From Saccharicrinis carchari (lineage in GTDB: Bacteria; Bacteroidota; Bacteroidia; Bacteroidales; Marinilabiliaceae), in contig NZ_FXTB01000003.1 in the NCBI RefSeq assembly GCF_900182605.1, forward strand, positions 310,001 to 374,000: 64,000 nucleotides of DNA, in the 5' to 3' direction. Both the position numbers and the translations under genes were made by a program. Positions 1-9,082 of the stretch are shown piece by piece. The notes under the pieces were generated by a model. The model saw only the letters and a program-made list of their open reading frames with translations. It did not search any database and was not told where the DNA came from. Every line of letters begins with the position of its first letter. Position 1 is the stretch's first letter.

Positions 1-656
1 TCCCTCGTACCTGCATTGTATGCAATTTTGCATTATATCGGCACGAACAGCATGTATGTATGCGCTGCACAAAAAACCTACCGCGTTCCTATTTTCATTT
101 GGCGGATGATAACCCTTTGAACAAGCTTTTTTGGGGAAGGGTGGATATTGAGAAAGTAGTTTCGTTTTTACTTTACACCAGTGGAAGTCACGTAAAAGAG
201 ATATTGCACGCTCTAAAATATGGCAACCGGAAGGAACTGGGGTACGAGTTGGGAAAGTTGTATGCAAAAGAGCTGAGCGACATAAATTATTTCGGTCAGA
301 TTGATTTTTTGGTGCCGGTGCCTTTGCATCCTAAAAAAAAGAGCAAGCGCGGATACAACCAAAGCGAATGGATTGCAAAAGGCTTGGCTGAGCACCTGCC
401 CGGGAAGGTGATGGTGGATAATTTGTATAAAAAATTGCATACCACCAGCCAAACCAATAAAGGGCGCTATAGCCGTTGGGAAAATATAGCCCAAAGCTTT
501 GATATTCGGGATACCGGTATATTTAAAAATAAAAAAGTGCTATTGGTGGATGACGTACTTACCACGGGAGCCACCATCGAAGCTTGTGCCGGTAATTTGG
601 CGGCCATCGAAGGAATTACCATTTATGTGGCTACACTGGCTTATGCCTGCGATTAA
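1..656 (+). CDS. comF: ComF-family phosphoribosyltransferase-like protein, 5' partial
   Basis: The open frame runs into the left edge (first full codon at base 3), so the true start is outside the window. Before the first in-frame ATG at 60 the frame reads CIVC and then CMRC, the four-cysteine zinc finger expected at the N-terminus of ComF proteins; starting at 60 would cut that finger in half. The C-terminal part holds the PRPP-binding loop VLLVDDVLTTGAT, followed by the usual final strand. ComF proteins are cytoplasmic and in competent bacteria help bring single-stranded DNA inside; in Bacteroidota the role is mostly assumed. No competence partner is visible here. The family call is firm, the cellular role is not. 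Confidence 0.9.
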   Translation, partial: PRTCIVCNFALYRHEQHVCMRCTKNLPRSYFHLADDNPLNKLFWGRVDIEKVVSFLLYTSGSHVKEILHALKYGNRKELGYELGKLYAKELSDINYFGQIDFLVPVPLHPKKKSKRGYNQSEWIAKGLAEHLPGKVMVDNLYKKLHTTSQTNKGRYSRWENIAQSFDIRDTGIFKNKKVLLVDDVLTTGATIEACAGNLAAIEGITIYVATLAYACD

Positions 657-699
657 TGCGTTGTTTTTAAAAAAGGGCAATAGGTTTTTATCACATGTA

Positions 700-1338
700 C
701 TAATTTCCCATAAAACCTTCAAATTCATAATAAAGCGATAGGCTGAAACAGTGATTGTATTGACCGAATTTCCCACCTAACCATTTCACTGGTTTTTGAT
801 GGTCAAAGGCACCACCATAGGCTTTTCGGGCACGGGTTAAAGCAGCACTCCATCGCAAATTAACCAGCATGCGCGGGCGAAATTTATAACTAACTCCCAC
901 AATACCGGATAGTTCATGGTCTTCAAAAGGGTAGATGGAAGTTATTGTTCCGTTTTCATCTTCCTCTGATGAATGGATAAGCGTCCCGAAAGCCGCTCCT
1001 GCCTCAAAGCTAATTTCGTTGACTTTTAGTTTTACTAAAAGCGGAACTTCAATATAATTGAGGTTTAATTTGTACAGCGAATAATCGCCTTTGGATTCGT
1101 TGGGGGTGTGACGGCTTCCTTTTTGTTTGTATACAATTTCGAGCTGACCCTCCCATAGTTCGGAGAAGGAGCGACTTACATACAAACCACCTGCCAATCC
1201 AATCCTGTTAAACCCGGTATATGTATCGCCTTCAACCTGGCTAAAAGCCGCACCGGCAATGGCTCCCGCCTTAAACTCCTGAGCATAGGAATCAAAAAGA
1301 AACAAGCCAAGCGTTAGTATAAGTAATAATTTTTTCAT
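700..1338 (-). CDS. Outer-membrane beta-barrel protein (PorT/OMP_b-brl type)
   Basis: 212 residues starting at ATG 1338, chosen because it begins a clean signal peptide (MKKLLLILTLGLFLFDSYAQ, cleavage after AQ). An upstream in-frame ATG at 1380 would put 14 polar residues in front of the signal. The mature part shows alternating polar/hydrophobic strands, many Gly and aromatic residues, and strands ending in aromatic residues (SLYYEFEGF near the C-terminus), typical of 8-10 stranded barrels of the family often labelled porin-like or PorT-like in Bacteroidota. Substrate and function are unknown. It is convergent with comF and divergent from tatC, apparently a single gene. Confidence 0.75.
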   Translation of the reverse strand: MKKLLLILTLGLFLFDSYAQEFKAGAIAGAAFSQVEGDTYTGFNRIGLAGGLYVSRSFSELWEGQLEIVYKQKGSRHTPNESKGDYSLYKLNLNYIEVPLLVKLKVNEISFEAGAAFGTLIHSSEEDENGTITSIYPFEDHELSGIVGVSYKFRPRMLVNLRWSAALTRARKAYGGAFDHQKPVKWLGGKFGQYNHCFSLSLYYEFEGFMGN

Positions 1339-1526
1339 TGTGGGTGAGGATATGTGCATACAATATAGCACATCATACATTAGATTTCAATAGGACCGGA
1401 TAATATTAATAAAATACAGCATTGTTGTTTGTGGAGCTGTTTTGTTTATTGTCATTGTAAAATTACTGTATTATCTTCGTCCGGAAATTTAAACAACAGT
1501 TATTTCATAATACTAGAACAGGGCGT

Positions 1527-2348
1527 ATGGCAAAATCGGATAAAGAGGAAATGACTTTTTTGCAGCATCTCGAAGAGTTAAGGTGGCATCTGGTAAGGTC
1601 GTTCGCATCGGTTTTTGTGGTGGCGATTGTTGCCTTTATGTTTAAAAATATAGTTTTCGACACCATTATTTTTGGCCCAAGCAGCCCGGAGTTTTTTACT
1701 AACAGAATGCTTACCTTATTAGCCGATCGGCTAAGCCTGCCCGCACTGGCTATTAATCAGGAGGTAATTAAATTTCAGAATATATTAATGGCAGGTCAGT
1801 TTACCATGCACCTTAAAGTTTCTTTTATCGCGGGTTTGGTAGTTGCTTTTCCGTATATTTTCTGGGAGTTCTGGCGTTTTATAAAACCGGCCTTGTATCA
1901 GGAGGAGGTTAACCATTCAAGAGGCGCCATATTTTTTGCTTCTATCCTTTTTTCGGTGGGTATATTGTTTGCCTACTATATTATCTGTCCGCTATCGGTA
2001 CATTTTTTGGCTACCTATCATGTGAGCGATAAAGTGGAAAACATATTAAACTTAGGTTCATACATAAGCACCGTTACTTCCATTGTTATGGCGGGTGGTA
2101 TTCTTTTTGAATTGCCCATACTCATATATTTTTTAGCTAAGGTGGGGTTGGTTACTTCAGATACCTTAAAAAAGTACAGGCGTCATTCAATCGTGGTAAG
2201 CTTGCTGCTGGCGGCCATAATTACGCCTCCCGATATGATTAGTCAGGTATTGGTGTGTGTTCCATTAATTTTTCTATACGAGATAGGCATTGTTATTGCT
2301 AAGAGAATTGAACGCAAAAAAATAAAAGCAGATGTGGCGGTATATTAG
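1527..2348 (+). CDS. tatC: Sec-independent protein translocase subunit TatC
   Basis: 273 residues. TatC is the multi-spanning receptor of the twin-arginine translocase and recognises RR signal peptides of folded proteins at the inner membrane. The cytoplasmic N-terminus carries the conserved TFLQHLEELRWHLVRS segment, followed by six hydrophobic spans; the PYIFWEFWRFIKPALY stretch (about residues 109-124) is the conserved first cytoplasmic loop. A charged tail with KRIERKKIKAD ends the protein. TatA/TatB are not in the window. lptB follows 28 bp downstream on the same strand, a pairing also seen in other Bacteroidota, so the two are probably cotranscribed. Start ATG 1527 lies just before the conserved N-terminus. 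Confidence 0.95.
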   Translation: MAKSDKEEMTFLQHLEELRWHLVRSFASVFVVAIVAFMFKNIVFDTIIFGPSSPEFFTNRMLTLLADRLSLPALAINQEVIKFQNILMAGQFTMHLKVSFIAGLVVAFPYIFWEFWRFIKPALYQEEVNHSRGAIFFASILFSVGILFAYYIICPLSVHFLATYHVSDKVENILNLGSYISTVTSIVMAGGILFELPILIYFLAKVGLVTSDTLKKYRRHSIVVSLLLAAIITPPDMISQVLVCVPLIFLYEIGIVIAKRIERKKIKADVAVY

Positions 2349-2376
2349 AGAGAAGGTTCGTAAACTGTAAATTATT

Positions 2377-3138
2377 ATGTCAGAACAAAATTTGGTGTTG
2401 CACACCGATAACCTAATAAAAAAATATAAAAACCGTACCGTTGTAAAAGGGGTATCGGTAAAAGTGGAACAAGGCGAAATTGTTGGACTCCTTGGACCCA
2501 ATGGAGCGGGCAAAACTACTACTTTTTATATGGTGGTGGGATTGGTTACGCCAAATGCGGGCGAAATATATTTGAACGATAAAAAAATAACCCGCGAACC
2601 GGTTTACAAAAGAGCACAGCGCGGAATCGGTTATCTGGCGCAGGAGGCTTCCGTTTTTCGTAAGCTCAGCATTGAGGATAATATTAAAGCCGTGTTAGAG
2701 ATGACCAACTTTAGCAAGGAATATCAGAAAGAAAGGCTCGAAGAGTTGCTTAGCGAATTTGGCTTAACGCATATCCGTAAAAGTTTGGGCATACAATTAT
2801 CTGGTGGCGAGCGCCGCCGTTGCGAAATTGCGCGTGCCCTGGCCATCAACCCCAAGTTTATACTTCTGGACGAACCTTTTGCCGGTGTTGATCCTATTGC
2901 CGTGCAGGATATTCAGGAGATAGTATCCAAACTCAAATATAAAAACATAGGTATTCTGATTACCGACCATAACGTACACGAAACTTTGTCAATTACCGAT
3001 AGAGCTTACTTGTTATTCGAAGGAAATATATTAAAAGCCGGCACGGCGGAAGATTTAGCCGAGGATCCGGAAGTGCGCCGTCTCTATTTGGGTAATGATT
3101 TTGAATTGAAACGCAGGGTGTTTAACGTGGACAAATAA
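2377..3138 (+). CDS. lptB: LPS export ABC transporter ATP-binding protein LptB
   Basis: 253 residues, the usual LptB length. LptB powers extraction of lipopolysaccharide from the inner membrane together with LptFG and the Lpt bridge. Walker [10 protein letters not shown] at residues 40-48, Q-loop Gln89 in [12 protein letters not shown] (the [11 protein letters not shown] stretch is a LptB hallmark), signature LSGGE at 141-145, Walker B FILLDE at 161-166 and switch His198. It follows tatC by 28 bp and no membrane partner is encoded nearby, as is usual because lptFG lie elsewhere. The region after it is non-coding for about 460 bp. Confidence 0.95.
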   Translation: MSEQNLVLHTDNLIKKYKNRTVVKGVSVKVEQGEIVGLLGPNGAGKTTTFYMVVGLVTPNAGEIYLNDKKITREPVYKRAQRGIGYLAQEASVFRKLSIEDNIKAVLEMTNFSKEYQKERLEELLSEFGLTHIRKSLGIQLSGGERRRCEIARALAINPKFILLDEPFAGVDPIAVQDIQEIVSKLKYKNIGILITDHNVHETLSITDRAYLLFEGNILKAGTAEDLAEDPEVRRLYLGNDFELKRRVFNVDK

Positions 3139-3544
3139 AGAGGGTTCTGTTTTTTGCAAAGGACTAATATTTCTACGCCTATCGAAACTTTAAAAAATGA
3201 GCTGTTATCTTATGGCTATTAAGCTGTTACTGCTGTGCATAGCATTACTAAGGCCAGGTTTAAACCGGGAATGGCATAGCTCAAACGATTAAACCTTAAA
3301 TTAACAAGAATTGGGCATAAACCAAAAGGGGGTGCTATTCTTTTTCTGGGTGCTGATATTGTATGGGCTCCGAATTACTGGCTTAAATCAGTATAATCAG
3401 ACCTAAAAGTTGCTGTAGGAAGAGTTGCGTATTGCGAGTCAGCCGAATTGCACCGCTCACAATGCCAAACGGGGATTTTTATCCTTAATCGATATAATTA
3501 TTATCCTTTTTGTTCGACCCGGTGATATTTTTTTTCAAATAAAG
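3139..3544. other. Non-coding stretch between lptB and the tRNA-Leu promoter
   Basis: About 400 bp without a convincing reading frame on either strand. I see no clear intrinsic terminator after lptB, no repeat and no similarity to a transposase. The 3' end runs directly into the tRNA promoter. Confidence 0.5.
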
Positions 3545-3577
3545 TTTGCAAAATTCAATTAAAAGAACTTATCTTTG
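3545..3577 (+). promoter_or_regulatory. Bacteroidota-type promoter of tRNA-Leu
   Basis: TTTG at 3545-3548 and TATCTTTG at 3570-3577, separated by 21 bp. This matches the Bacteroidota primary-sigma pattern TTTG / TAnnTTTG with no mismatch. The start point would be near 3584, a dozen bases before the tRNA. Confidence 0.85.
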
Positions 3578-3596
3578 CAGCGCTTTTAAAAATAAC

Positions 3597-3678
3597 GCGG
3601 ATGTGGCGTAATTGGTAGCCGCGCTAGACTTAGGATCTAGTGCCGAGAGGCGTGGGGGTTCGAGTCCCTTCATCCGCA
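3597..3678 (+). tRNA. tRNA-Leu (anticodon TAG)
   Basis: 82 nt with a long variable arm, as expected for class II tRNA. Acceptor stem GCGGATG pairs with CATCCGC, the anticodon stem CTAGA pairs with TCTAG, and the loop CTTAGGA puts TAG at the anticodon position. The T-arm reads GGGGGTTCGAGTCCCTT. The 3' CCA is not encoded: after the discriminator A the DNA reads CCG. No integrated element abuts its 3' end. Confidence 0.96.
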
Positions 3679-3699
3679 CCGATTCAAGAAAAACAAAAT

Positions 3700-3746
3700 A
3701 AACCGTCTCACTTACGATGTATATCGGTAGTAGGCGGTTTTTTTTA
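3700..3746 (+). terminator. Intrinsic terminator after tRNA-Leu
   Basis: AAACCG at 3700-3705 pairs with CGGTTT at 3735-3740, enclosing a roughly 29-nt loop, followed by a T-run up to about 3745. It separates the tRNA from tig. Confidence 0.7.
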
Positions 3747-3820
3747 AATTACAGGAGTTAGTAAAGGCCGCTTTTGGCCGGAGAGCAAATAAAAAAAAGT
3801 TCACTATTAATATCTAGCTG

Positions 3821-5182
3821 ATGAACATCTCAAAAGAAAACATTGATGATTTAAATGCAGTAATTAAGCTTACTGTAGAGAAAAAAGATTACGAGAGCCG
3901 TGTTGATGAGGTACTAAAAGATTACCGCAAAAAAGCCAATATGCCTGGCTTCCGTCCCGGCAAAGTTCCTGCCGGCATGATAAAAAAAATGTACGGTAAT
4001 CAGGTGATGGCCGATCAGGTAAATAAAATTGTTTCTGAAGAGGTTTCGAAATACTTGCACGAGAGTGAACTGGATATCTTGGGCGAACCACTACCCAGCG
4101 AATCACAGGAAAGCATTGATTTTGAAACACAAGATAACTTTCAGTTTAACTTTGATATTGCTTTGGCACCCGAGTTTGAGGTGAAGCTTAGTAAACGGGA
4201 TAAACTACCTTACTATAGTATAGAGGTTACCGACGAAATGTTGGAACAGCAAATTAAACAGGCCACCAGCCGCTTTGCTACTTCCGAAAAAGCCGAAGAA
4301 GCCACCGAGGAATCCTTGATAAAAGGCGATTTTGTTCAGTTAGATCAAGAGGGTAATTCGCTTGAGGAAGGAATTCAGGCGGAGGACGTAGTGGTTTCAG
4401 CCGTATCTATTAATAGCGAAGAGGCCAAAGCAAAACTGGTAGGCGCCAAAGTGGGAGATGAGATAGTATTAAATCCTAAGGGCACTTTTAACGATGCCCA
4501 GCAAGTATCGTACATGCTAAAAGTATCGGCCGAGGAGGCGGAGCAAATTGATGGTGACTTTAAATTTACCATAAAAGAAATAAACGATTATGTGCCTGCC
4601 GAAATGAATCAGGAATTGTTTGATCAGGTACTTGGAGAAGGCATAGTTACAAGCGAAGGGGAGTTTAAGGCCAAGATTAAGGAAGACTTAGAAAAAACCC
4701 TGGCTTATGAAAGCGAGTATAAATTTTTGATGGATGCCAAAGAGAAACTAATGGGCAAAACGGAAATTGCTTTACCCGAGGCCTTCCTGAAGCGTTGGAT
4801 ATTGACGGTTAATCACGACAAAGAAGACATCAATGCCGAAACCATCGATAACGACATGCCAAAATATATGGAAGACTTAAAATGGCAGTTGATCAAAAAC
4901 AACATTATCAAGGCAAACGAAATAAAAATAGAAGAAAATGATGTGCTGGAGGTAGCCAAAAAATCGGCAAAAATGCAATTTATGCAATATGGCCTGTCTA
5001 ACATACCCGAGGAGCATCTGGAAAGTTATGCCAAGGATATGATGAAACAGGAAGATCAACGTCGCAACATGGCCGAAACAGCGGTGCAGGAAAAAGTAAT
5101 GGCATTTGTTAAAGAAGCGGTTAAGCTGGATGAAAAAACGGTAAACCGCGAGGAATTTAATAAATTGTTCGAAAAAAACTAA
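3821..5182 (+). CDS. tig: Trigger factor, ribosome-associated chaperone
   Basis: 453 residues. The N-terminal ribosome-binding domain carries the GFRPGKVP signature (residues 43-50), which contacts L23 at the exit tunnel. The middle, corresponding to the FKBP-like PPIase domain, is divergent: in Bacteroidota this domain often lacks recognisable active-site residues, and that seems so here. The C-terminal half is helical and rich in Glu, Lys and Met, the substrate-cradling arms. It precedes clpP and clpX, the common bacterial tig-clpP-clpX order linking nascent-chain folding to degradation. The gap to clpP is 75 bp, so transcription may be joint or separate. Confidence 0.93.
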   Translation: MNISKENIDDLNAVIKLTVEKKDYESRVDEVLKDYRKKANMPGFRPGKVPAGMIKKMYGNQVMADQVNKIVSEEVSKYLHESELDILGEPLPSESQESIDFETQDNFQFNFDIALAPEFEVKLSKRDKLPYYSIEVTDEMLEQQIKQATSRFATSEKAEEATEESLIKGDFVQLDQEGNSLEEGIQAEDVVVSAVSINSEEAKAKLVGAKVGDEIVLNPKGTFNDAQQVSYMLKVSAEEAEQIDGDFKFTIKEINDYVPAEMNQELFDQVLGEGIVTSEGEFKAKIKEDLEKTLAYESEYKFLMDAKEKLMGKTEIALPEAFLKRWILTVNHDKEDINAETIDNDMPKYMEDLKWQLIKNNIIKANEIKIEENDVLEVAKKSAKMQFMQYGLSNIPEEHLESYAKDMMKQEDQRRNMAETAVQEKVMAFVKEAVKLDEKTVNREEFNKLFEKN

Positions 5183-5257
5183 GCGGGTAGTGCCATCCAG
5201 GTTTTTTTGTTAATTTTAGCTTTCCAATAATATTTACAAAAAGAAAGATTAAAAGTT

Positions 5258-5935
5258 ATGATAGATCCAAAAGACTTTCAAAAATATGCCACGAAACATG
5301 TGGGCATCAATAGCCTGGCATATGATAAATATACGGCTATCACAAGCGGTTATATTTCGCCTACCATTATTGAGGAGCGACAAATGAACGTGGCCTCTAT
5401 GGATGTTTTTTCGCGCTTAATGATGGATCGTATTATATTTTTAGGATTGCCTATTGATGATACCGTGGCCAATATTATCCAGGCGCAATTGTTGTATCTC
5501 GAATCGGCAGATCCGCATAAAGATATTTCTATCTATTTTAATTCACCTGGAGGCTCAGTACATGCAGGGCTGGGAATTTACGATACCATGCAATATATTG
5601 GTTCGGATGTTGCTACTATTTGTACCGGTATGGCCGCCTCTATGGGCGCTGTGCTATTAACGGCCGGGGCAAAAGGTAAACGTTCGGCACTGAAGCATTC
5701 AAGGGTAATGATTCATCAACCGATGGGCGGAGCTCAAGGTCAGGCGTCGGATATTGAAATTACAGCACGCGAAATTTTAAAACTCAAAAAAGAGTTATAT
5801 ACCATCATTGCCGAACATTCCGGAAACAGCTTTAAGAAGGTAGAGAAGGATTCGGATCGCGATTACTGGATGACTGCCACCGAAGCGAAGGAATACGGTA
5901 TGATAGACGAAGTACTGATAAGAGAGAAAAAGTGA
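5258..5935 (+). CDS. clpP: ATP-dependent Clp protease proteolytic subunit ClpP
   Basis: 225 residues. Catalytic triad by spacing to the E. coli enzyme: Ser128 in GMAASMG, His153 in MIHQP, Asp202 in DRDYWM (distances 25 and 49, identical to Ser97/His122/Asp171). The N-terminal extension of about 30 residues before the conserved core is the usual propeptide region removed on assembly. The product forms the double-heptamer chamber served by ClpX, encoded next. It is well conserved, with no sign of degeneration. Confidence 0.97.
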   Translation: MIDPKDFQKYATKHVGINSLAYDKYTAITSGYISPTIIEERQMNVASMDVFSRLMMDRIIFLGLPIDDTVANIIQAQLLYLESADPHKDISIYFNSPGGSVHAGLGIYDTMQYIGSDVATICTGMAASMGAVLLTAGAKGKRSALKHSRVMIHQPMGGAQGQASDIEITAREILKLKKELYTIIAEHSGNSFKKVEKDSDRDYWMTATEAKEYGMIDEVLIREKK

Positions 5936-6007
5936 TTTTACATACATAAACTACCTATGCAGAATGCCGGATTGAGCGGTGTTCTGCATTGTTGTTTTTA
6001 TATTTTC

Positions 6008-6014
6008 AAGGAGG
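6008..6014 (+). promoter_or_regulatory. Strong Shine-Dalgarno that fixes the clpX start
   Basis: AAGGAGG at 6008-6014 lies 4 nt before ATG 6019. Such a perfect anti-16S match stands out in this window, where most genes have no visible ribosome site, and it decides against the longer in-frame start at 5989. Confidence 0.8.
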
Positions 6015-6018
6015 CGTT

Positions 6019-7233
6019 ATGGATAAGTGTTCATTTTGTGGAAGAGTAAGGAAAGATACCAACCTATTAATAGCTGGTGTTTCAGGTCATATCTGCGACA
6101 GTTGTATTGAACAGGCGCATGGTATACTGGAAGAAGAGTTTAAGAAAAAAGGAGGGTTCAATGTTGAAGACATCACACTACTTAAACCAGTGGAAATTAA
6201 AAAGTTTCTGGATCAATATATCATTGGTCAGGACGAAGCGAAAAAATTTTTAGCGGTAGCTGTATATAACCATTACAAACGGCTGCAACAGCGCACTACT
6301 AAAGATGATGTGGAGATAGAAAAATCAAACATTATCCTGGTTGGCGAAACCGGAACAGGCAAAACGCTGCTGGCTCGTACTATTGCCCGAATGCTGCATG
6401 TACCGTTTACCATTGTTGACGCCACCGTGCTTACTGAAGCCGGTTATGTGGGTGAGGATATCGAAAGTATCCTGACACGCCTGCTACAAGCGGCCGACTA
6501 TAACGTGGAAGCTGCCGAAAAAGGTATTGTGTTTATAGACGAAATAGATAAAATTGCCCGCAAAGGCGATAACCCAAGCATAACGCGCGATGTATCGGGC
6601 GAAGGGGTGCAGCAGGGACTGCTAAAGTTACTGGAAGGTGCCGTTGTTAACGTACCACCACAGGGCGGACGTAAACACCCTGACCAAAAGATGATACCCG
6701 TAGATACCAAAAATATACTTTTTGTTTGTGGTGGTGCTTTTGATGGGATTGAAAGAAAAATAGGTCAACGCCTGAATACCCAGGTTGTGGGCTATGCGGC
6801 CAGTAAAGCCAAGGATAAGGTCGATCAAAAAAACTTATTGCAGTATGTGGCTCCACAGGATTTAAAGTCGTTTGGTCTGATACCTGAGATTATTGGTCGT
6901 TTGCCCGTGCTTACCTATCTAAACCCATTGGATAAGGCCGTGTTGCGTAGGATTTTACGCGAACCCAAAAATTCGATTATCAAGCAATACGAGAAGCTGT
7001 TTAGCATTGATAATATCACACTTACATTTACGGATGATGTATTGGATTACATCGTTGACAAAGCGGTGGAATTTAAATTGGGTGCCAGAGGATTGCGTTC
7101 TATCTGCGAAACTATTATGATGGATCTGATGTTCGACGCACCCTCAAAAGATGAGAAAGAGTTGGTAATAACGGTAGAATATGCCCGTGCCAGAATAGAC
7201 AAGGAAAGCCTTACACGATTAAAGGCGAGTTAA
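6019..7233 (+). CDS. clpX: ATP-dependent Clp protease unfoldase ClpX
   Basis: 404 residues from ATG 6019 (a start at 5989 would add ten hydrophobic residues in front of the zinc finger and ignore the ribosome site). N-terminal zinc-binding domain with Cys4, Cys7, Cys26 and Cys29; AAA+ domain with Walker A GETGTGKT (109-116), Walker B VFIDE (171-175), pore loop GYVG (142-145) and the conserved FGLIPEIIGRLP segment. The tripeptide that docks into ClpP, IGF in E. coli, appears as VGY (about 257-259), within the accepted pattern. It unfolds tagged proteins and feeds them to ClpP, encoded 83 bp upstream. Confidence 0.97.
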   Translation: MDKCSFCGRVRKDTNLLIAGVSGHICDSCIEQAHGILEEEFKKKGGFNVEDITLLKPVEIKKFLDQYIIGQDEAKKFLAVAVYNHYKRLQQRTTKDDVEIEKSNIILVGETGTGKTLLARTIARMLHVPFTIVDATVLTEAGYVGEDIESILTRLLQAADYNVEAAEKGIVFIDEIDKIARKGDNPSITRDVSGEGVQQGLLKLLEGAVVNVPPQGGRKHPDQKMIPVDTKNILFVCGGAFDGIERKIGQRLNTQVVGYAASKAKDKVDQKNLLQYVAPQDLKSFGLIPEIIGRLPVLTYLNPLDKAVLRRILREPKNSIIKQYEKLFSIDNITLTFTDDVLDYIVDKAVEFKLGARGLRSICETIMMDLMFDAPSKDEKELVITVEYARARIDKESLTRLKAS

Positions 7234-7571
7234 GATGAGGAGTGGTTTTGTAGACTAAAAGCCTACAAAAACGAGATAGCCAATAATCCCTATCTGCTGC
7301 CAGCAGGGTATGGAGTACTTGCTTAGCTATCCTGCCCCTGAATGGTAAAACTGAAATAAGTTGTTTCGCAAGTTGCGAAAAGCATCGGGTGGCAAGCCTA
7401 GGATAATATGCCATGCCAATCCAACGCTTCACAGTACTCGTTAAATAGAGTTGCAACAACGGTTGACCGGGACATGCGCACTAAACTTTTGAACTATATT
7501 GCAAACCATTCGGCGTAGCGCGGTAGATCCGCGCAGGCATCTTCCTCCCATAAAATATTATTCTAACAAGC
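7234..7571. other. Non-coding stretch between clpX and the shared terminator
   Basis: About 340 bp after clpX. An 82-codon frame on the minus strand overlaps the clpX end but shows no domain or composition to support it. A small GCGCGG/CCGCGC hairpin lies near 7520-7535. Nothing else is recognised. Confidence 0.5.
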
Positions 7572-7616
7572 AAAAAAACAGGGATGGCTATTCAATTAGC
7601 TATCCCTGTTTTTTTG
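7572..7616. terminator. Bidirectional terminator between clpX and kbl
   Basis: ACAGGGAT...GCTA pairs with TAGC...ATCCCTGT around a short loop, preceded by an A-run and followed by a T-run, so it can end transcription from clpX (plus) and from kbl (minus). Confidence 0.88.
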
Positions 7617-7671
7617 CTTTTATTTGTAATAGAGTTAAAATATCAATCCGGCCAAACGCACTAGTTAATTA

Positions 7672-8859
7672 TTAAATTACCTTCAGCTCCTTACCAATTT
7701 TTGTAAAGGCAGCAATGGCTCTGTCGAGGTGCTCTTTTTTGTGGGCGGCTGAAATCTGAATGCGGATACGTGCTTGCCCTTTGGGAACCACGGGATAATA
7801 AAATCCAATCACGTAAATACCTTCTTGTAAAAGTTGATTGGCAAACTCCTGCGAAAGTTTAGCATCGTACAGCATTAAAGCAACAATGGCAGAGTCGGTT
7901 GGCTTAATATCAAAGCCGGCAGCCTGTATTTTCTCTTTAAAATAAGCCGCATTTTCAATAACAGTATCTCTGTATTCGGTCGATTCGCTAAGCATATCAA
8001 TCACCTCGCACGAGGCACCCACTATGGCCGGAGCCAATGAGTTGGAGAACAAGTAGGGACGCGAACGTTGACGGAGCATGTCAATGATCTCCTTTTTTCC
8101 GGTAGTAAAACCACCTAAGGCACCCCCCAGCGCCTTACCCAGGGTGCTGGTGATAATATCCACCCTATCCATTACGTTATGATACTCGTGGCTGCCTCGT
8201 CCTGTTTTGCCGATAAAGCCGGAGGCATGGCTGTCGTCCACCATCACCAGACTTTGGTATTTTTCGGCCAAATCACAAATGTCGTTTAATTTGGCAATAT
8301 CTCCATCCATCGAAAATACACCATCGGTAACAATAATGCGGTAACGTTGTGCCTGTGCTTTTTTTAATTGTTCCTCCAGATCGGCCATGTCGGCATGCTT
8401 GTATCTGTACCTTGCCGCTTTGCACAATCGTACGCCATCAATGATGGATGCATGGTTCAGCTCGTCGGAAATAATGGCATCCTGGTTGGTAAAAAGCGGT
8501 TCAAAAACACCCCCGTTGGCATCAAAGCAGGCTGCATATAAAATGGTATCCTCTGTACCCATAAAACGGGCTATTTTATGCTCCAGCGTTTTGTGTATGT
8601 CCTGTGTTCCGCATATAAAGCGTACCGACGACATTCCGTAACCGTGACTGTCCATAGCCGTCTGTGCTGCTTTAATTATTCTGGGGTGGGCCGAAAGCCC
8701 CAGATAGTTGTTGGCACAAAAATTTAACACCTCTTGTCCGGAGCTTACTTTAATGTGTGCACCTTGTGGGGTAGTAATAACCCTCTCCGTCTTGTATAGT
8801 CCTGATTCCTTTATTTGTTCCAGTTCGGTTTTCAAATGGTTTTTAAAGTCTCCGTACAT
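7672..8859 (-). CDS. kbl: Glycine C-acetyltransferase (2-amino-3-ketobutyrate CoA ligase)
   Basis: 395 residues, a full-length PLP enzyme of the alpha-oxoamine synthase family. The PLP lysine is Lys242 in STLGKALGG; VDDSHASGF (207-215) holds the Asp that binds the pyridine nitrogen. NFCANNYLGL near residue 46 and FICGTQDIHK (81-90) are typical of Kbl rather than of 8-amino-7-oxononanoate synthase or 5-aminolevulinate synthase. It splits 2-amino-3-oxobutyrate with CoA into glycine and acetyl-CoA in threonine breakdown. Threonine dehydrogenase (tdh) is not adjacent. It is a monocistronic unit ending at the shared terminator. Confidence 0.93.
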   Translation of the reverse strand: MYGDFKNHLKTELEQIKESGLYKTERVITTPQGAHIKVSSGQEVLNFCANNYLGLSAHPRIIKAAQTAMDSHGYGMSSVRFICGTQDIHKTLEHKIARFMGTEDTILYAACFDANGGVFEPLFTNQDAIISDELNHASIIDGVRLCKAARYRYKHADMADLEEQLKKAQAQRYRIIVTDGVFSMDGDIAKLNDICDLAEKYQSLVMVDDSHASGFIGKTGRGSHEYHNVMDRVDIITSTLGKALGGALGGFTTGKKEIIDMLRQRSRPYLFSNSLAPAIVGASCEVIDMLSESTEYRDTVIENAAYFKEKIQAAGFDIKPTDSAIVALMLYDAKLSQEFANQLLQEGIYVIGFYYPVVPKGQARIRIQISAAHKKEHLDRAIAAFTKIGKELKVI

Positions 8860-8881
8860 AATCTTAAAATTAAAGTTTATA

Positions 8882-8889
8882 CAAATTTA
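8882..8889 (-). promoter_or_regulatory. Putative -7 box of kbl
   Basis: On the minus strand TAAATTTG (8889 to 8882) matches TAnnTTTG exactly, giving a 5' leader of about 16 nt before the kbl ATG. No good TTTG -33 box is seen at the expected distance, so this is a half-supported promoter. Confidence 0.45.
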
Positions 8890-9082
8890 AGAAGTAGGCA
8901 GCATTAAAAAAATGATTTACGTCTGTATTGTGTGTTTACGGCTCTTGCTTACGTGTTTTAAGTTTATCTGTATAACTAAGTAGGCAATAAAAAGCTAAAA
9001 ATGATGTTATAAGTTTTACGTTGTTCGTTACATTTGTAGCTGTAATGCCAATGTCAAGAAACAAATTTTAGTTTGCGAAAGA

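Noticed and set aside
3597-3760. tRNA-Leu as an integration site of a mobile island
   Set aside because: The sequence after the tRNA is a terminator followed by tig; no repeated tRNA end or integrase is present.
7211-7459. 82-codon frame on the minus strand overlapping the clpX end
   Set aside because: No recognisable domain, overlaps the conserved clpX 3' end, and the composition is that of a chance frame.
8860-9082. Riboswitch or leader upstream of kbl or the PorG-like gene
   Set aside because: No conserved aptamer core or leader peptide could be recognised; only a TAnnTTTG box for kbl.
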